A stretch of DNA of 64,000 bases from Williamsia soli. GTDB taxonomy: Bacteria > Actinomycetota > Actinomycetes > Mycobacteriales > Mycobacteriaceae. The notes below the pieces were generated by a model. That model had not been told where the DNA came from and did not search any database. It worked only from the letters and a program-made list of their open reading frames with translations. The stretch's first letter is position 1. Each line of letters starts with the position of its first letter. A program made the position numbers and the translations under genes. Of the stretch, positions 49,860-62,889 are shown in pieces. The DNA is taken from positions 248,001-312,000 of the forward strand of contig NZ_JAFRDR010000005.1 in NCBI RefSeq assembly GCF_017377795.1. The letters run 5' to 3'.

Positions 49860-51424
49860 CGCCCTCCTCCATCCGGTTCGGCCACGGCAGGCGCCGGGTC
49901 ATGCTGATCGATCACCGTGAGGGTGTGCCCGACAGCAGGATCGATCACGTCCATCACGGGTTTTGGGTATATGCCCAACACCAGGAGCAGTGCGATGAGT
50001 GGGGCGACCACCGCGAGTTCTCGCCGTTTGAGGTCGGGTATCTTTTCGTTCCCCGCCGTGACCGGGCCGGTCATGACTCGTTGGTACATCCACAGCACGT
50101 AGATCGCCGCGAGGACGAGGGCAATGGTGGCGCACACCGCCGCGACCGGGTACCGGGTGAATGTGCCGATGAGTACGAGGAACTCGCTCACGAACGGTCC
50201 GAGACCAGGTAGAGAGAGTGTCGCAAGGCCGGCGACGAGGAAGGTGCCCGCCATGATCGGTGCGACCTTCTGTACCCCACCGTAGTCCGCGATGTTGCGG
50301 GTGCCGCGGCGGGTGATCAGGAAGCCCGCGATGAGCATCAGTGCGGCGGTGGCTATCCCGTGGTTGACCATGTAGAGCGTCGACCCTGCCTGCCCCTGAC
50401 TGGTGAGGGCGAAGATCCCCAGGATGATGAAACCGAAATGGGAGATCGAGGTGTACGCGATCAGGCGCATCATATCGGTCTGCCCGATCGCCAGTATGGC
50501 GCCGTACACGATGCCGATCACGGCGAGCGTGATGACCAGTGGTGTGAAATACCTTGTGGCGTCAGGGAAGAGCTGAACGCAGTAGCGGAGCATCGCGAAC
50601 GTTCCAACTTTGTCGACTACCGCCATCATGAGTACCGCACTGGCCGGGGTGGCCTGGACTGCGGCGTCCGGGAGCCAGGTGTGCAGCGGCCACAGCGGGG
50701 CTTTGACCGCGAACGCGAACATGAAGCCGAGGAACAGTGCCTTGGCGACGGTCGGGTCGATGTCGAGCGATCCCGAGGAGATGGCCGCGACGATCTCCCG
50801 GAAATCGAATGTCCCGCTGCCCATGTCGGTGGTGGCGACGTAGAGACCGATGACTGCGGCCAACATGATCAGCCCGCCGGCGAGGTTGTACAGCAGGAAC
50901 TTCACGGCGGCGCGAGAGCGAAGGCCTGCCTCGGCGGGGCCGCCGAACCCTGCGATGAGGAAATACATCGGGATGAGCATGGCTTCGAAGAAGATGTAGA
51001 ACAGCAGGATGTCGAGGGCGGTGAACGAGATCATCACCATCGCCTCGACGAGCAGCATCAGTGCGACGTAGCGGTGGGTGGCCCGACGGCGGTCCTCACC
51101 GGCGTCGTTCCAGCCGGCGATCAACAGCAGCGGCAGCAGGACCGCGGTGAGGACCACCAGAGCCAGTGCGATCCCGTCGACGCCCAGCGCGTACTTCGTT
51201 CCGAACGCCGGGATCCAGGAGCGGGTTTCGGTGAACTGGTATTGGGCGCCACCGGGATCGAAATCGACGGCCAGTCCGACGGCGATCGCGAGTACCACCA
51301 GCGAAGCTCCCAAGGCCAGCCATTTGACGTGCGGTCTCAGCCGCGGCGGCAGGGTCAGGATGAGGACGGCGCCACCGGCCGGTACCGCCCACAGCAGGGT
51401 CAGCCAGGGAAAGTCGCTCACCAC
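49856..51424 (-). CDS. nuoM: NADH-quinone oxidoreductase subunit M (522 aa)
   Basis: Proton-pumping membrane subunit related to Mrp antiporters. Seen: [40 protein letters not shown] with the conserved Glu, [40 protein letters not shown] and [20 protein letters not shown]. Start ATG 51424 overlaps the nuoL stop by seven bases. Confidence 0.97.
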   Translation of the reverse strand: MVSDFPWLTLLWAVPAGGAVLILTLPPRLRPHVKWLALGASLVVLAIAVGLAVDFDPGGAQYQFTETRSWIPAFGTKYALGVDGIALALVVLTAVLLPLLLIAGWNDAGEDRRRATHRYVALMLLVEAMVMISFTALDILLFYIFFEAMLIPMYFLIAGFGGPAEAGLRSRAAVKFLLYNLAGGLIMLAAVIGLYVATTDMGSGTFDFREIVAAISSGSLDIDPTVAKALFLGFMFAFAVKAPLWPLHTWLPDAAVQATPASAVLMMAVVDKVGTFAMLRYCVQLFPDATRYFTPLVITLAVIGIVYGAILAIGQTDMMRLIAYTSISHFGFIILGIFALTSQGQAGSTLYMVNHGIATAALMLIAGFLITRRGTRNIADYGGVQKVAPIMAGTFLVAGLATLSLPGLGPFVSEFLVLIGTFTRYPVAAVCATIALVLAAIYVLWMYQRVMTGPVTAGNEKIPDLKRRELAVVAPLIALLLVLGIYPKPVMDVIDPAVGHTLTVIDQHDPAPAVAEPDGGGR

Positions 51425-53301
51425 ACCCTCACCACCATCATCATCGCCACGAGCAGTGCGGCTCCGGCGAACATCGACAGCGCGTAGGAACGGACGAGTC
51501 CGGTCTGTAGTCGCCGCACGTGTGTCGACAGCCCGGACACCGCGGCGGCGACACCGCCGACCAGTCCGTCGACGCCCTTGGTGTCGGCCAGTCCGAGTGC
51601 GGTGGTGAGCTTTTGGCCCGGTCTCATGAAAGCTGCCTCGTTGAAGGCGTCACCGTAGAGGTCGGCGCGGGCGGCCTCGGTCAGCGACGACACGTCGTCG
51701 GGGGCCGAGGTCGGGACAGTCCTGCCGGCGTACTGCCGATACGCGATACCGACACCGATGAGAACGACTGCGAGGGTGCTGACCGTGATGACCCAGACCG
51801 GGACCGACAGATGACCGTGGTGTTCGCCGACCACGGGCTCGAGCCAATGTTGCAGGGAGCCGCCGAGTACCAGCAAACCGCCGGCGAACACCGAACCCAG
51901 CGCCAGCACGACCATCGGCATCGTCATGACGCCAGGAGATTCGTGGGGATGGGTGTCGGGCTTCCAGCGCTTCTCGCCGAAGAACGTCAGCAGCATCACG
52001 CGGGTCATGTAAAACGCCGTGATCCCGGCCCCGAGGACCGCGACCGTGCCGAGGATGATGCCTTTGGCTCCGCCTGCTGCCCAGGCGGTCTCGATGATCT
52101 TGTCTTTCGAGAAGAAGCCCGAGAACGGTGGTATCCCGATGATGGCGAGGTAGCCGAGACCGAAGGTCACAAACGTCACCGGCATCAGGGCGCGAAGCCC
52201 GCCGAAGCGGCGCATGTCTGTCTCGTCGTTCATGCCGTGCATCACCGAGCCCGCACCGAGGAACAGGCCGGCCTTGAAGAATCCATGGGTGATCAGGTGC
52301 AGGATGGCGAAGGCGTACCCGGCGGGTCCGAGTCCGGCGGCGAGCACCATGTAGCCGATCTGGCTCATCGTGGACGCGGCCAGCGCCTTCTTGATGTCGT
52401 CCTTGGCGCAGCCGATGATCGCGCCGAACAGCAAGGTCACCGCGCCGACGATCACCACCCCCAGTTGGGCATCGGGCGCGAGGTTGAAGATGGGACCGGA
52501 GCGGGTGATGAGGTAGACACCCGCGGTGACCATCGTGGCCGCGTGGATGAGTGCCGACACCGGCGTGGGGCCTTCCATGGCATCGCCGAGCCAGGATTGC
52601 AGCGGCACCTGGGCCGATTTGCCGCACGCTGCGAGCAACAGCATCAGCCCAAGCGCGGTCAACGTGCCCTCGCCCGCCTCACCGGCGCCGCCGAAGACGT
52701 CGGCGAAGCCGACCGATCCGAAGGTCGCAAACATGATCATCATGCCGATCGCGAGGCCCATGTCGCCGACGCGGTTGACGATGAAGGCCTTCTTCGCGGC
52801 AGCTGCGGCGCTGGGTCGCTCGTGCCAGAAACCGATCAGCAGATAGGACGCCAGACCGACACCTTCCCAGCCGAGATAGAGGCCGAGGTAGTTGTCGGCC
52901 AGGACCAGCAGCAGCATCGCCGCGAGAAAGAGGTTGAGGTACGCGAAGAATCGGCGACGATCGGGATCGTCGGCCATGTAGCTGATGGAGTAGATGTGGA
53001 TGAGTGTGCCGACACCGGTGATCAGCAGGACGAAACACATCGACAGCTGATCGAGCTGAAGGCCGAAGTCGACCTGCAGTTCCCCGACCGGAACCCACGT
53101 GAACAACGTCTCGGTCATCGCCCGCTCGTCTGTGGCCCGACCGAGCATGTCGAAGAACAGCACCAGGCCGAAAGCGAAGGATGCCAACGCCATCAGTACG
53201 CCCAGCAGGTGACCCCACGCGTCACTGCGACGTCCGGCGAGCAACAGCACCACGGCCCCGGCGAGGGGGAGTGCGGGGAGAACCCAGATCGAAGAGTCCA
53301 T
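51418..53301 (-). CDS. nuoL: NADH-quinone oxidoreductase subunit L (627 aa)
   Basis: Largest membrane subunit, with the long lateral helix at the C-terminus. Seen: [80 protein letters not shown] and [20 protein letters not shown]. Length is normal. ATG 53301 follows the nuoK stop after seven bases. Confidence 0.97.
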   Translation of the reverse strand: MDSSIWVLPALPLAGAVVLLLAGRRSDAWGHLLGVLMALASFAFGLVLFFDMLGRATDERAMTETLFTWVPVGELQVDFGLQLDQLSMCFVLLITGVGTLIHIYSISYMADDPDRRRFFAYLNLFLAAMLLLVLADNYLGLYLGWEGVGLASYLLIGFWHERPSAAAAAKKAFIVNRVGDMGLAIGMMIMFATFGSVGFADVFGGAGEAGEGTLTALGLMLLLAACGKSAQVPLQSWLGDAMEGPTPVSALIHAATMVTAGVYLITRSGPIFNLAPDAQLGVVIVGAVTLLFGAIIGCAKDDIKKALAASTMSQIGYMVLAAGLGPAGYAFAILHLITHGFFKAGLFLGAGSVMHGMNDETDMRRFGGLRALMPVTFVTFGLGYLAIIGIPPFSGFFSKDKIIETAWAAGGAKGIILGTVAVLGAGITAFYMTRVMLLTFFGEKRWKPDTHPHESPGVMTMPMVVLALGSVFAGGLLVLGGSLQHWLEPVVGEHHGHLSVPVWVITVSTLAVVLIGVGIAYRQYAGRTVPTSAPDDVSSLTEAARADLYGDAFNEAAFMRPGQKLTTALGLADTKGVDGLVGGVAAAVSGLSTHVRRLQTGLVRSYALSMFAGAALLVAMMMVVRVW

Positions 53302-53308
53302 GGCCGGC

Positions 53309-53608
53309 TCAGAGTTTCAGCAGGTCTGCGTCATCGACCGAGGCCGAGTGGCGGGTGCGGAAGATGGTCATGATGATGGCGAGGCCGACAACGACCTCTG
53401 CCGCCGCGACGACCATCGTGAAGAAGGCGATCACCTGTCCGTCGAGGTTGCCGTTCAGACGAGCGAAGGTGACGAAAGCGAGGTTGCAGGCGTTGAGCAT
53501 GAGCTCGACACACATGAAGACCACCACGGCGTTGCGGCGCACCAGGACCCCGCCTGCGCCGATGGTGAACAGCAGTGCGGAGATGTACAGGTAATTCTCG
53601 GGATTCAT
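53309..53608 (-). CDS. nuoK: NADH-quinone oxidoreductase subunit K (99 aa)
   Basis: Small three-helix membrane subunit with the two conserved glutamates in helices 2 and 3: [20 protein letters not shown] and [20 protein letters not shown]. Full length. The start overlaps the nuoJ stop (ATGA). Confidence 0.97.
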   Translation of the reverse strand: MNPENYLYISALLFTIGAGGVLVRRNAVVVFMCVELMLNACNLAFVTFARLNGNLDGQVIAFFTMVVAAAEVVVGLAIIMTIFRTRHSASVDDADLLKL

Positions 53609-54390
53609 GAGCGACCCTGCGAATTCGTGGCCCCGAGGTTGGGGCCTGCGGGATCGCGCGGCTCCAGTACATCGCTGACCGACAGCTCGGAGTACGAGCC
53701 GTCGGGGAGCAGCGCCGGCATGTCGACAGCGTTGTGACGGGCATACACGCCAGGGTTGGGCAGTGGGGTGCGCCGGCCACCCTGGGCGAACCTGCGGATC
53801 GACATTTCACGCTGGCTCTCTTTGTCGCCGAGTCGCTCTCGGTGCGCGAGGACCATGGCGCCGAGGGTGGCCGTGATCAGCAGAGCCCCGGTGAGTTCGA
53901 AGGCCCAGAGATACCGGATGAAGATGAGCTCGGCCAGGCCCTCGACGTTTCCTCCGGCATTGGCTTCTTCGACACCCACAAAGGCGGTGACGGAGGCGCT
54001 TCCGATGCCGGCGACCAGGAGTATCCCGAACCCGAGACCGACGACGATCGCACCGAGTCGTTGTCCGCGCAGGGTTTCGACGAGGGAGTCCGACGAATCG
54101 ACGCCCACGAGCATGAGGACGAAGAGGAACAGCATCATCACCGCGCCGGTGTACACCACGACCTGCGCGACCCCGAGGAATAAGGCGCCCTGGGCGATGT
54201 AGAAGACCGCCAGGATAATCATCGTCATCGCCAGGAAGACCGCCGAGTACACGGCTTTCGTCGAACACACGACGCCGAGCGCCCCGAGTACCGCGATGGT
54301 CCCGAGAATCCAGAATTGCACGGCCTCGGCGGTGGATGTCTGGGTCAGTGGTTCCGCGGCCAGAATCGGCGCGGCGAGCACGGTGTTCAC
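53605..54390 (-). CDS. nuoJ: NADH-quinone oxidoreductase subunit J (261 aa)
   Basis: Membrane subunit with five helices: [40 protein letters not shown] and [19 protein letters not shown]. The C-terminal 80 residues form a hydrophilic tail with several Pro and Asn residues, longer than in E. coli and common in actinobacteria. Start ATG 54390 overlaps the nuoI stop. Confidence 0.96.
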   Translation of the reverse strand: MNTVLAAPILAAEPLTQTSTAEAVQFWILGTIAVLGALGVVCSTKAVYSAVFLAMTMIILAVFYIAQGALFLGVAQVVVYTGAVMMLFLFVLMLVGVDSSDSLVETLRGQRLGAIVVGLGFGILLVAGIGSASVTAFVGVEEANAGGNVEGLAELIFIRYLWAFELTGALLITATLGAMVLAHRERLGDKESQREMSIRRFAQGGRRTPLPNPGVYARHNAVDMPALLPDGSYSELSVSDVLEPRDPAGPNLGATNSQGRS

Positions 54391-54950
54391 GACGCCTTCG
54401 GGGTGGGACGTGGTCGAGACTCCGCCGGGCCTTCGGGCATGATCTCACCGAGGACATTGCCGCGGTAGTAATCCTCGTCAGTGCTGCCGGGCATCATCGC
54501 GTGCGGCGGCGCGGTCATCCCCTCGGCGAGCGGGGCGAGCAGTTTGTCCTTGCCGTAGATCAGGTCGGCGCGGTTGTCGTCGGCCATCTCGTAGTCGTTG
54601 GTCATCGTCAGCGCCCGCGTCGGACACGCCTCGATGCACAGGCCGCACCCGATGCACCGCAAGTAGTTGATCTGATACACCTGGCCGTATCTCTCTCCAG
54701 GGGAGTATCTTTCGTCGTCGGTGTTGTCGGCGCCCTCGACGAAGATCGCATCGGCTGGGCACGCCCAGGCGCACAGTTCGCACCCGATGCACTTCTCGAG
54801 GCCGTCGGGATACCGGTTCAGCTGGTGCCTGCCGTGGTAGCGCGCTGCCGTCGGCGTCTTGACCTCGGGATAGAACTCGGTGTTGTTCTTCTTGAACATC
54901 GACGAGAACGTGACGCCGAAGCCGGCGAGTGGTTCCAGGGGGTTACGCAT
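54387..54950 (-). CDS. nuoI: NADH-quinone oxidoreductase subunit I (187 aa)
   Basis: Ferredoxin-like subunit carrying clusters N6a and N6b: [16 protein letters not shown] and [16 protein letters not shown], each C-x2-C-x2-C-x3-C-P. ATG 54950 ([15 protein letters not shown]) was chosen because it overlaps the nuoH stop by eight bases as elsewhere in the operon. The C-terminal 40 residues are a charged extension. Confidence 0.97.
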   Translation of the reverse strand: MRNPLEPLAGFGVTFSSMFKKNNTEFYPEVKTPTAARYHGRHQLNRYPDGLEKCIGCELCAWACPADAIFVEGADNTDDERYSPGERYGQVYQINYLRCIGCGLCIEACPTRALTMTNDYEMADDNRADLIYGKDKLLAPLAEGMTAPPHAMMPGSTDEDYYRGNVLGEIMPEGPAESRPRPTPKAS

Positions 54951-56265
54951 CGGTGCTCTCCCTTTCTGTGACACCTTCCGGGGTGCCCTCGACGACCTTC
55001 GGATCGATGCTGTGAACCCGGCGCAGTCGCGGCGGGACCGGAGGTGCCATCGGGGGAATGGGGAACCCACCCGCCATGGCGTCGAATGGTCGCGCTGCCT
55101 CGACGGCGTCCGAGTCCGCCTGCGCACGATGACGTTTGTTACGCACTGTCGTCCAGAGCACCGCGAGGAGCCCGAGGGCCACCACGACGCCGGCGACTCC
55201 GAGCACCGCGGTGCTGATTCCGTAGCCCTCGTTGTGGAGAGCGCGCACCGTGGCGACGATCATGACCCAGGCCAGCGAGACCGGGATGAGCACCTTCCAG
55301 CCGAGGTTCATGAACTGGTCGTAGCGCAGTCGGGGCAGGGTGGCCCGGAGCCAGATGAAGAAGAACAGGAAACCCCAGACCTTGGCGACGAACCAGATCA
55401 GCGGGAACCAGCCGGAGTTGGCGCCGTCCCAGAGCGAGATGGGCCAGGGTGCATGCCATCCCCCGAGGAACAGGGTTGCGGCGAGCGCGGACACCGTCGC
55501 CATGTTGATGTACTCGGCGAGCATGAACATCGCGAACCGCAACGAGGAGTACTCGGTGTGGAATCCGCCGACCAGCTCACCCTCGGCCTCGGGAAGGTCG
55601 AACGGCGCACGGTTGGTCTCACCGACCATGGAGAACACGTAGACGACAAAGGATGGGAGCAGCAGGAATACGTACCAGGTGCCGTCCTGTGCGCCGACGA
55701 TTCCCGACGTCGACATCGTGCCGGCATCGAGGAATACCGCGGCGAACGTCAAACCCATGGCTATCTCGTACGAGATGACTTGCGCGCTCGAGCGCAACCC
55801 GCCGAGAAGTGGATAGGTCGAACCCGATGCCCAACCCGCGAGCACGATGCCGTACACCCCGACCGAGGTCACGGCGAGGATGTACAGGACAGCGACGGAC
55901 AGGTCCGTCAGTTGCAGCGGTGTCTGGTGACCGAAGATCGAGACCACCGGCCCGAACGGGATGACGGCGTAGGCCATGATGGCCGGTACCACCGCGATGA
56001 TCGGGGCGAGAAGGTAGATGGGTTTGTCGACCCCGCTCGGGATGATGCCCTCCTTGAGCGCCAACTTGGCACCGTCGGCGAGGCTCTGCAGCAGACCTTT
56101 CGGCCCGACCCGGTTCGGCCCGACCCGGGTCTGCATCCAGGCCATCACCTTGCGTTCGGCGAGGATCGCGATGAGAGGGGTCAGGAGCAGGAAGACGAAA
56201 ATACCCAGGGCTTTGGCGAGGATCAGCCACCAGGGGTCGTGGCCGAACGCGGAGAGGTCGGTCAT
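54943..56265 (-). CDS. nuoH: NADH-quinone oxidoreductase subunit H (440 aa)
   Basis: Quinone-site membrane subunit. Seen: [20 protein letters not shown] near residue 40, the quinone-chamber loop [20 protein letters not shown], and [23 protein letters not shown] 56265 ([13 protein letters not shown]) overlaps the nuoG stop (ATGA). The last 80 residues are a hydrophilic Pro-rich tail absent from E. coli NuoH. Confidence 0.97.
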   Translation of the reverse strand: MTDLSAFGHDPWWLILAKALGIFVFLLLTPLIAILAERKVMAWMQTRVGPNRVGPKGLLQSLADGAKLALKEGIIPSGVDKPIYLLAPIIAVVPAIMAYAVIPFGPVVSIFGHQTPLQLTDLSVAVLYILAVTSVGVYGIVLAGWASGSTYPLLGGLRSSAQVISYEIAMGLTFAAVFLDAGTMSTSGIVGAQDGTWYVFLLLPSFVVYVFSMVGETNRAPFDLPEAEGELVGGFHTEYSSLRFAMFMLAEYINMATVSALAATLFLGGWHAPWPISLWDGANSGWFPLIWFVAKVWGFLFFFIWLRATLPRLRYDQFMNLGWKVLIPVSLAWVMIVATVRALHNEGYGISTAVLGVAGVVVALGLLAVLWTTVRNKRHRAQADSDAVEAARPFDAMAGGFPIPPMAPPVPPRLRRVHSIDPKVVEGTPEGVTERESTDA

Positions 56266-58700
56266 GCGTTCTCCGTCCGATCCGCTCGGCTGATCCGGAC
56301 CGGTTGTCCGACAGCGGGTCCCAGGTCTCGATACACAGCGCTCCCGGGAGAGTTGAGAGGTACCCACACCACTCGATCGGGTAAGTGGGTCACCTCGAGA
56401 GGCAGCGTGATCGAACCCCGGTCCGTGCTGACCGTCACCAGGTCATCGTCTGTCACCCCGTTTTCGGCGGCAGTGCCGGGTGAGAGCCTGATCACCGGTC
56501 GGTGGGCGGTGCCGGCCAGATGCGGTTCACCGTCCTGCAGGCGCCCCGCGTCGAGCAACATGCGCCACCCCGTCAGGATGGCTTCGCCTGCACGCGCCAC
56601 CGGCGCGGTGGCGGACGGTGTCGCCGTGGTCCCGGCCAAGGTGTCTCGCAGCGAAGGTCCGCCGGGGACGTCGCCGTCCCACGGGCCGAGACGCGCGAGT
56701 TCGTCGCGGGAATCCTCTGCGGTGGGCAACCCGAGGTCGCGGCCCATCTGATGGGCGAGGGCGTCGAGGACTCGCTGGTCGGGCAGGGCGCCGTCGCTGG
56801 GCAGCGCGGCATCGAACGAGCGTGGCCGCCCCTCCCAGTCGACGAAGGTGCCGCTCTTGCGTACCACCGCCGACACCGGCAGCACGACGTCGGCGTGGTC
56901 GGTCACCGCGCTCTCCCGCATTTCCAGGCTGATCACGAACGGCGCCGCGACGACGGCCGCGAGAGCGGCCACCGGGTCGGGGAGGTCCGAGATGTCCACG
57001 CCACCGATGACAAGCGCTCCGAGCTCGCCTGAAGTGGTGTGCGCCAAGATCTCGTCGGTACCCAGTCCGGCCTCGGCAGGCGGTTCGGTTCCCCAGATCC
57101 GGGCCACCTGCCTGCGGGCTTCCGGGTCGACGACGGGACGGCCACCGGGCAGCAGGTTGCCCAGAGCTCCGACCTCGAGCGCTCCACGCTCTCCGGCGCG
57201 CCGCGGGACCCAGCCGATGCGCGCACCCGTCGAGATGGCCAACGCCGCAGCCGCACTCAGCGCCCCGGGCGAGGTGGCGAGTCGTTCCCCCACCAGGATG
57301 ACTGCGCCCGGTTGCCGGAGCAGCTCGGAGTCGCGGAGTTGTTCGAGCACGGTGCGTTCCGATCCGGGAACTGCCTGGATGAGACCACCGGACAGCTTCT
57401 GCAGACCCTTGCTCGCGTGCGTCGCGATGGACACCACGGTCAGCCCGCTCTTGCGGACCGCCTTGCGCAAACGCAGGAAGATGATCGGTGATTCCTCTTC
57501 GGGCTCGAATCCGGCCAGCAGCACCGCCGGTGCCTTCTCGAGGTCGCCATAGGTCAGGTTCATCGGACGGCCCGCGATGTGGGCGGCCAAGAAGTCGGCT
57601 TCCTCCGCCGAGTGCGCGCGACTACGGAAGTCGATGTTGTTGGTGCCGAGTACGGTTCGGGTGAACTTCGCGTAGGCGTAGGCATCCTCGGCAGTGGCCC
57701 TGCCGCCCACCAGGACTCCGGCCCGGCCGTGTGCCGCCGTCAGGCCGGTGGCCGCGATGGCCAGCGCGGCGGACCACGACGCCGCCTCCAGGTTGCCGTC
57801 GGCGCCCCGGATCAGCGGGGTGGTGATCCGGTCACGCGCTGTCTCGTAGGTGAACGCCCATCGGCCCTTGTCGCAGTTCCATTCCTCGTTGACCTCCGGG
57901 TCGTCCCCGGCCAGGCGCCGCAGCACTTTTCCTCGCCGATGATCGGTGCGCTGCGCGCATCCGCTTGCACAGTGCTCGCACACACTCGGGGTGGAGACCA
58001 GGTCGAACGGCCGGGCCCGGAAACGGTAAGCCGCGCCGGTCAGTGCACCGACCGGACAGATCTGCACGGTGTTTCCGGAGAAGTACGACTCGAACGGTTC
58101 GTCCTCGGCGATCCCGACCTGCTGCTGGGCGCCGCGCTCGAGGAGGTCGATGAACGGATCTCCGGCGACCTGCTCGGAGAACCGAGTGCATCGCGCACAC
58201 AGGACGCAGCGCTCGCGGTCGAGCAGGACCTCCGATGACAGCGGGATCGGTTTGGGGAAAGTACGTTTCACGCCTTCGAAGCGGGATTCGGTGCGGCCGG
58301 TGGACATCGCCTGATTCTGGAGGGGACACTCGCCGCCCTTGTCGCAGACCGGACAGTCCAGCGGGTGGTTGATCAACAACAGTTCCATCACCCCGCGCTG
58401 GGCCTTCTCGGCGCTCTCGGAGGTGAGCTGGGTCTTGACCACCATCCCTTCGCTCACCGTGGTGGTGCAGGAGGCGAGCGGTTTGCGCTGGCCTTCGACC
58501 TCGACCAGGCACTGCCGGCAAGCGCCCACCGGTTCGAGTAGGGGGTGGTCGCAGAATCGTGGGATCTGCACCCCGATGAGTTCGGCGGCGCGGATCACCA
58601 AGGTGCCTTTGGGTACCTGGAGCCGGGCCCCGTCGATGGTGATGGACACGAGCTCGGCAGGGGCCGTGGTATCGGGGGTCGAGTTGCTGGTCACCGTCAT
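56262..58700 (-). CDS. nuoG: NADH-quinone oxidoreductase subunit G (812 aa)
   Basis: Iron-sulfur subunit of the electron-input arm. The N-terminal 2Fe-2S site has [20 protein letters not shown], then the His-Cys3 cluster site [19 protein letters not shown] and two C-x2-C-x2-C motifs ([11 protein letters not shown] and further on CPVGAL). CEHCASGC starts the molybdopterin-like domain, which binds no molybdenum in complex I. A Molydop_binding-type end lies near residue 720. Start ATG 58700 overlaps the nuoF stop. Confidence 0.97.
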   Translation of the reverse strand: MTVTSNSTPDTTAPAELVSITIDGARLQVPKGTLVIRAAELIGVQIPRFCDHPLLEPVGACRQCLVEVEGQRKPLASCTTTVSEGMVVKTQLTSESAEKAQRGVMELLLINHPLDCPVCDKGGECPLQNQAMSTGRTESRFEGVKRTFPKPIPLSSEVLLDRERCVLCARCTRFSEQVAGDPFIDLLERGAQQQVGIAEDEPFESYFSGNTVQICPVGALTGAAYRFRARPFDLVSTPSVCEHCASGCAQRTDHRRGKVLRRLAGDDPEVNEEWNCDKGRWAFTYETARDRITTPLIRGADGNLEAASWSAALAIAATGLTAAHGRAGVLVGGRATAEDAYAYAKFTRTVLGTNNIDFRSRAHSAEEADFLAAHIAGRPMNLTYGDLEKAPAVLLAGFEPEEESPIIFLRLRKAVRKSGLTVVSIATHASKGLQKLSGGLIQAVPGSERTVLEQLRDSELLRQPGAVILVGERLATSPGALSAAAALAISTGARIGWVPRRAGERGALEVGALGNLLPGGRPVVDPEARRQVARIWGTEPPAEAGLGTDEILAHTTSGELGALVIGGVDISDLPDPVAALAAVVAAPFVISLEMRESAVTDHADVVLPVSAVVRKSGTFVDWEGRPRSFDAALPSDGALPDQRVLDALAHQMGRDLGLPTAEDSRDELARLGPWDGDVPGGPSLRDTLAGTTATPSATAPVARAGEAILTGWRMLLDAGRLQDGEPHLAGTAHRPVIRLSPGTAAENGVTDDDLVTVSTDRGSITLPLEVTHLPDRVVWVPLNSPGSAVYRDLGPAVGQPVRISRADRTENA

Positions 58701-59998
58701 GGCGCGCCCACTTTCTCGAACAGGGTTGATCGGGCGGGGTCGAAGGGACAGCCCCGGCCGTCCGCGTGCTCGACGTACTCATCGCGAAAGTACTTGAGAG
58801 ACGACATGATCGGGCTCGCCGCACCATCGCCCAACGCGCAGAACGATTTGCCGAGGATGCTGTCTGCGATGTCGAGTAGTTTCTGCAGATCGTCGGCGGT
58901 TCCGGTGCCCTTCTCCAGCCCCTGCAGGATCTGCACCAGCCAGTAGGTGCCCTCCCGGCACGGCGTGCATTTGCCGCAGGATTCGTGCGCGTAGAACTCG
59001 GTCCAGCGCAGGACGGCCCGGACCACGCAGGTGGTCTCGTCGAAGATCTGTAATGCCTTGGTGCCCAGCATGGATCCGGCAGCACCGACGCCTTCGTAGT
59101 CGAGGGTGACGTCGAGGTGCTCCGCGGTGAAGATCGGCGTCGACGAGCCGCCCGGAGTCCAGAACTTGAGCTCATGACCGCCCCGCACACCGCCCGCGTA
59201 GTCGAGGAGTTCACGCAGGGTGATGCCGAGCGGTGCCTCGTATTGTCCCGGTGTGGTGACGTGCCCGGAGAGCGAGTAGAGGGTGAAGCCGGGTGACTTC
59301 TCGGTCCCCATGCTCTGGAACCAGTCGTTGCCGTGCAGGATGATCGGCGGCACGCTCGCGATCGACTCGACGTTGTTGACCACGGTGGGGCTGGCGTACA
59401 GGCCGGCGACCGCGGGGAACGGGGGCCGCAGGCGAGGCTGCCCGCGTCTGCCTTCCAGCGAATCGAGCAGCGCCGTCTCCTCGCCGCAGATGTAGGCTCC
59501 GGCGCCCGCGTGTACGACGATGTCGAGGTCGAAACCCGAACCGAGGATGTCGGTGCCGAGCAGGCCCGCCTCATGGGCTTCTGCCACGGCGGTCTGCAGC
59601 CTGCGCAGAACCGGAACCACCTCTCCTCGTACGTAGATGAACGCCTTGGCCGCCCGGATCGCATACGCGGCGATGATGATTCCCTCGATCAGTACGTGTG
59701 GGGTCGCCAGCAGCAACGGCATGTCCTTGCATGTGCCGGGTTCTGATTCGTCGGCGTTGACCACCAGATAGTGCGGTTTACCGTCACCTTGTGGGATGAA
59801 TGACCACTTCATTCCCGTGGGGAAGCCCGCGCCGCCGCGGCCACGCAGGCCGGATGCCTTGACACTCGCGATGAGGGCGTCGGGATCCATGTCGAGGGCC
59901 AGGCGCAGGGCGGCATAGCCGTCGTGGCGGCGATAGTTGTCGAGGGTCCACGACTCGGCTTCGTCCCAGTGGCGCGACAGCACAGGCGACAGGGGCAT
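58697..59998 (-). CDS. nuoF: NADH-quinone oxidoreductase subunit F (433 aa)
   Basis: NADH- and FMN-binding subunit. NADH loop [20 protein letters not shown] near residue 50, FMN segment [16 protein letters not shown], then [20 protein letters not shown], and the N3 cluster site [12 protein letters not shown] with the fourth Cys in [13 protein letters not shown] 59998 is one base from the nuoE stop. Confidence 0.98.
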   Translation of the reverse strand: MPLSPVLSRHWDEAESWTLDNYRRHDGYAALRLALDMDPDALIASVKASGLRGRGGAGFPTGMKWSFIPQGDGKPHYLVVNADESEPGTCKDMPLLLATPHVLIEGIIIAAYAIRAAKAFIYVRGEVVPVLRRLQTAVAEAHEAGLLGTDILGSGFDLDIVVHAGAGAYICGEETALLDSLEGRRGQPRLRPPFPAVAGLYASPTVVNNVESIASVPPIILHGNDWFQSMGTEKSPGFTLYSLSGHVTTPGQYEAPLGITLRELLDYAGGVRGGHELKFWTPGGSSTPIFTAEHLDVTLDYEGVGAAGSMLGTKALQIFDETTCVVRAVLRWTEFYAHESCGKCTPCREGTYWLVQILQGLEKGTGTADDLQKLLDIADSILGKSFCALGDGAASPIMSSLKYFRDEYVEHADGRGCPFDPARSTLFEKVGAP

Positions 59999-59999
59999 G

Positions 60000-60854
60000 T
60001 CAGACCCCCTTGCCGTGCGGTGTGGTCTCCGACGATCCGGATCGCGGAGGCGCGGTCGCATCCGGTGCCGGCGCGGGTTTGTCGGCTGACGTCTCCGCAG
60101 CGGCCTGGTGGTCGTCCGGGCCCGTGGCATCGCCGGACGTCTCTGAAGGTGGAGCCTCCATGTCGAGCTCACGTGCGATCCGCAGACCCGCCAAGGTTGC
60201 GTCGCCGGGCTGGGCCGCGTCCGAAGCGCCCGGGCGGGTATCCGGGAAACCGGCCAGGATTCTTGCGGTCTCGCGGAACGTGCACAACGGTGCACCCCGG
60301 GTCGGTGTCACCTGGTCGCCGTTGCGTAGTGCGTCGACCAGATCCCGACCGGAGCCGGGCGTCTGATTGTCGAAGAATTCCCAGTTGACCATCACCACCG
60401 GGGCGTAGTCGCACGCGGCATTGCATTCGATGTGCTCGAGTGTGATGGTGCCGTCAGCGGTCGTGCCGCCGGGCCCGACGTCGAGGTACTCGCTGAGGTC
60501 GGCGAGGATCTCGTCACCACCCATCACCGCGCAGAGCGTGTTGGTGCAGACCCCGACCAGGTAGTCGCCGGTCTCGCGGCGTCGGTACATCGAGTAGAAC
60601 GTCGACACCGCGGTCACCTCGGCCGGGGTGAGGCCGAGTTGGTCTGCGCAGAAACCGATTCCGCTCGGACTGATGTACCCCTCTTCGCTCTGGACCAAAT
60701 GCAGCAGTGGCAGCAGCGCCGACCGCGGACTCGGATAGCGCGCGATGATCACCGCTGCGTCGGTCTCGAGGCGGGCAAGGACATCGTCCGGGTAGGGATC
60801 GAGCGCGGTGGCATGGTGCACCGCGAAATCGATGAACACCGGCTCGGCCGTCAT
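60000..60854 (-). CDS. nuoE: NADH-quinone oxidoreductase subunit E (284 aa)
   Basis: Thioredoxin-like subunit with the N1a 2Fe-2S cluster: cysteines in [14 protein letters not shown] and [16 protein letters not shown]. The core ends near residue 200. The remaining 85 residues are an Ala/Pro/Asp/Glu-rich disordered extension (for example [16 protein letters not shown]), longer than in well-studied NuoE proteins. ATG 60854 ([12 protein letters not shown]) overlaps the nuoD stop. Confidence 0.96.
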   Translation of the reverse strand: MTAEPVFIDFAVHHATALDPYPDDVLARLETDAAVIIARYPSPRSALLPLLHLVQSEEGYISPSGIGFCADQLGLTPAEVTAVSTFYSMYRRRETGDYLVGVCTNTLCAVMGGDEILADLSEYLDVGPGGTTADGTITLEHIECNAACDYAPVVMVNWEFFDNQTPGSGRDLVDALRNGDQVTPTRGAPLCTFRETARILAGFPDTRPGASDAAQPGDATLAGLRIARELDMEAPPSETSGDATGPDDHQAAAETSADKPAPAPDATAPPRSGSSETTPHGKGV

Positions 60855-62176
60855 CGGTCGACACCTCCCATCACGGGGTCGATGCCTGCGACCGCAGCGA
60901 TGACGTCCGAGATCATCCCGCCCTCGCACATCGCCGCCACCGCTTGCAGATTCGTGAACGACGGGTCCCGAAAGTGGACCCGGTACGGCCTGGTGCCGCC
61001 GTCGCTGACCATGTGCACTCCGAGCTCGCCGCGCGGTGATTCGACCGAGACGTAGACCTGTCCCGGCGGGACGCGCATGCCTTCGGTGACGAGCTTGAAG
61101 TGATGGATCAGACCCTCCATGGACGAGCCCATGATGTTGGAGATGTGTTCGGGTGAGTTGCCGAGGCCGTCGTCACCGACGGTGAGGTCGGCGGGCCACG
61201 CGATCTTCTGGTCCTCCACCATGATCGGGCCGGGCCGTAGCCGATCGAGGCACTGCTCGACGATCTTGAGCGACTCCTTCATCTCCTTGATGCGGATCTG
61301 GTACCGGCCGTACGAGTCACACGCGGTGTCGGTGATGACATCGAACTCGTAGTTCTCGTAGCCGCAGTACGGGGATGACCGGCGTAGATCGTGGGGCAGT
61401 CCGGTGGCCCGCAGAACGGGGCCGGTGATTCCGAGCGCCATACAACCGGTGAGGTCGAGATATCCGATTCCCTGGGTGCGGGCCTTCCAGATGTAGTTCT
61501 CGCTCAACAGGTCTTCAACGTCACGCAGTCGGCCCGGCATGACCTTGAGCAGGTCGCGGATCTTCTCCACCGCGCCGTCGGGAAGATCCTGGGCCAGGCC
61601 ACCGGGGCGTATGAATGCATGGTTCATCCGTAGTCCGGTGATCATCTCGAAGACGTCGAGGATCAGTTCCCGCTCCCGGAACCCGAACAGCATCGCGGTC
61701 ACCGCGCCGAGTTCCATACCGCCGGTGGCCAAGGCGACCAGGTGTGAGGAGACCCGGTTGAGTTCCATCAACATCACCCGGATGACGTTGACCCGCTCGG
61801 GGATGGCGTCGGTGATGTCGAGCAGCTTTTCCACACCCAGGCAGTACGCGGTCTCGTTGAAGAACGGGGACAGGTAGTCCATGCGGGTCACGAACGTGAC
61901 GCCCTGGGTCCAGTTCCGGAACTCCAGGTTCTTTTCTATTCCCGTGTGCAGGTAGCCGATTCCACATCTGGCCTCGGTCACTGTCTCGCCGTCGAGGACC
62001 AGGATCAGCCGGAGCACCCCGTGTGTAGACGGGTGCTGCGGCCCCATGTTGACCACGATGCGTTCTTCGCCGGCCTCGGCGGCGGCGCTCGCCACCTCGT
62101 CCCAGTCCTGTCCGGACGCACTGTAGAGGCTCCCGTCAGGTTCGGTGTAGCTGTCCTGTTCGACGTGCTCGCTCAT
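60851..62176 (-). CDS. nuoD: NADH-quinone oxidoreductase subunit D (441 aa)
   Basis: 49-kDa-type subunit at the quinone site, related to NiFe-hydrogenase large subunits. Seen: [20 protein letters not shown] with the conserved His, [40 protein letters not shown] and [19 protein letters not shown]. Start ATG 62176 shares one base with the nuoC stop. Confidence 0.98.
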   Translation of the reverse strand: MSEHVEQDSYTEPDGSLYSASGQDWDEVASAAAEAGEERIVVNMGPQHPSTHGVLRLILVLDGETVTEARCGIGYLHTGIEKNLEFRNWTQGVTFVTRMDYLSPFFNETAYCLGVEKLLDITDAIPERVNVIRVMLMELNRVSSHLVALATGGMELGAVTAMLFGFRERELILDVFEMITGLRMNHAFIRPGGLAQDLPDGAVEKIRDLLKVMPGRLRDVEDLLSENYIWKARTQGIGYLDLTGCMALGITGPVLRATGLPHDLRRSSPYCGYENYEFDVITDTACDSYGRYQIRIKEMKESLKIVEQCLDRLRPGPIMVEDQKIAWPADLTVGDDGLGNSPEHISNIMGSSMEGLIHHFKLVTEGMRVPPGQVYVSVESPRGELGVHMVSDGGTRPYRVHFRDPSFTNLQAVAAMCEGGMISDVIAAVAGIDPVMGGVDR

Positions 62177-62889
62177 CAGTTGTACGACCTCCGCTGATCG
62201 GGTGGTGCGATACGAGCGCCCTTGAACTCGACCGGGATACCGCCGAGGGGGTAGTCCTTGCGTTGGGGATGACCCTCCCAGTCGTCGGGCATCTCGATCC
62301 TGGTCAGCGACGGATGGCCGTCGAAGATGATCCCGAAGAAGTCGTATGTCTCCCGTTCGTGCCAGTCGCAGGTGGGATAGATGTCGTACAGCGAGGGGAT
62401 GTGAGGATCGCTGTCGGCCACGGCGACTTCCAGCCGGACCCGCCGGTTGTGGGTGATCGACAACAGGGGGTACGTTGCGTGGAGCTCACGGCCGGTCTCG
62501 TCCGGGTAGTGCACACCACTGACGCCCAGGCTCAGTTCGAATCTCAAGGCGGGGTCGTCTCGCAGAATCGAGGCGACCACCGGAAGGTGCTGTGCGCGCA
62601 CGTGCACCGTGAGTTCGTCGCGAAAGACCACCACCTTCTCCAGTGCTTCCTGGGCGCCCGGATTTCCCTCGGACGACAGCGCCTCGGTCAGCAGATCGAC
62701 GATCTCGTCGAAGTACCCCCCGTAGGGCCGTGGTGTGCTGCCGGGGAGCGAGACGGGGCGGATCAGGCGGCCGTAACCCGAGGTGTCGCCGCTGCCGCGG
62801 ACACCGAACAGTCCGCGCCGGATCCCGATGACCTCGCGGTCCTCGCGGTCTGCGCGGCCCTTGTCATTGTCTGTGTTGCCGGACGTCAT
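62176..62889 (-). CDS. nuoC: NADH-quinone oxidoreductase subunit C (237 aa)
   Basis: 30-kDa-type subunit. The signature is [20 protein letters not shown], followed by [20 protein letters not shown]. The N-terminal 40 residues, rich in Asp, Arg and Gly, are an actinobacterial extension. Start ATG 62889 overlaps the nuoB stop (ATGA). Confidence 0.97.
   Translation of the reverse strand: MTSGNTDNDKGRADREDREVIGIRRGLFGVRGSGDTSGYGRLIRPVSLPGSTPRPYGGYFDEIVDLLTEALSSEGNPGAQEALEKVVVFRDELTVHVRAQHLPVVASILRDDPALRFELSLGVSGVHYPDETGRELHATYPLLSITHNRRVRLEVAVADSDPHIPSLYDIYPTCDWHERETYDFFGIIFDGHPSLTRIEMPDDWEGHPQRKDYPLGGIPVEFKGARIAPPDQRRSYN

Noticed and set aside
51520-53373. 617-codon open frame antisense to nuoL
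   Set aside because: High-GC coding DNA leaves long open frames on the opposite strand; it is His/Asp/Glu-rich without a fold, and nuoL is certain.
54880-56751. 623-codon open frame antisense to nuoH and nuoI
   Set aside because: Same shadow effect; it spans several real nuo genes and shows no family resemblance.
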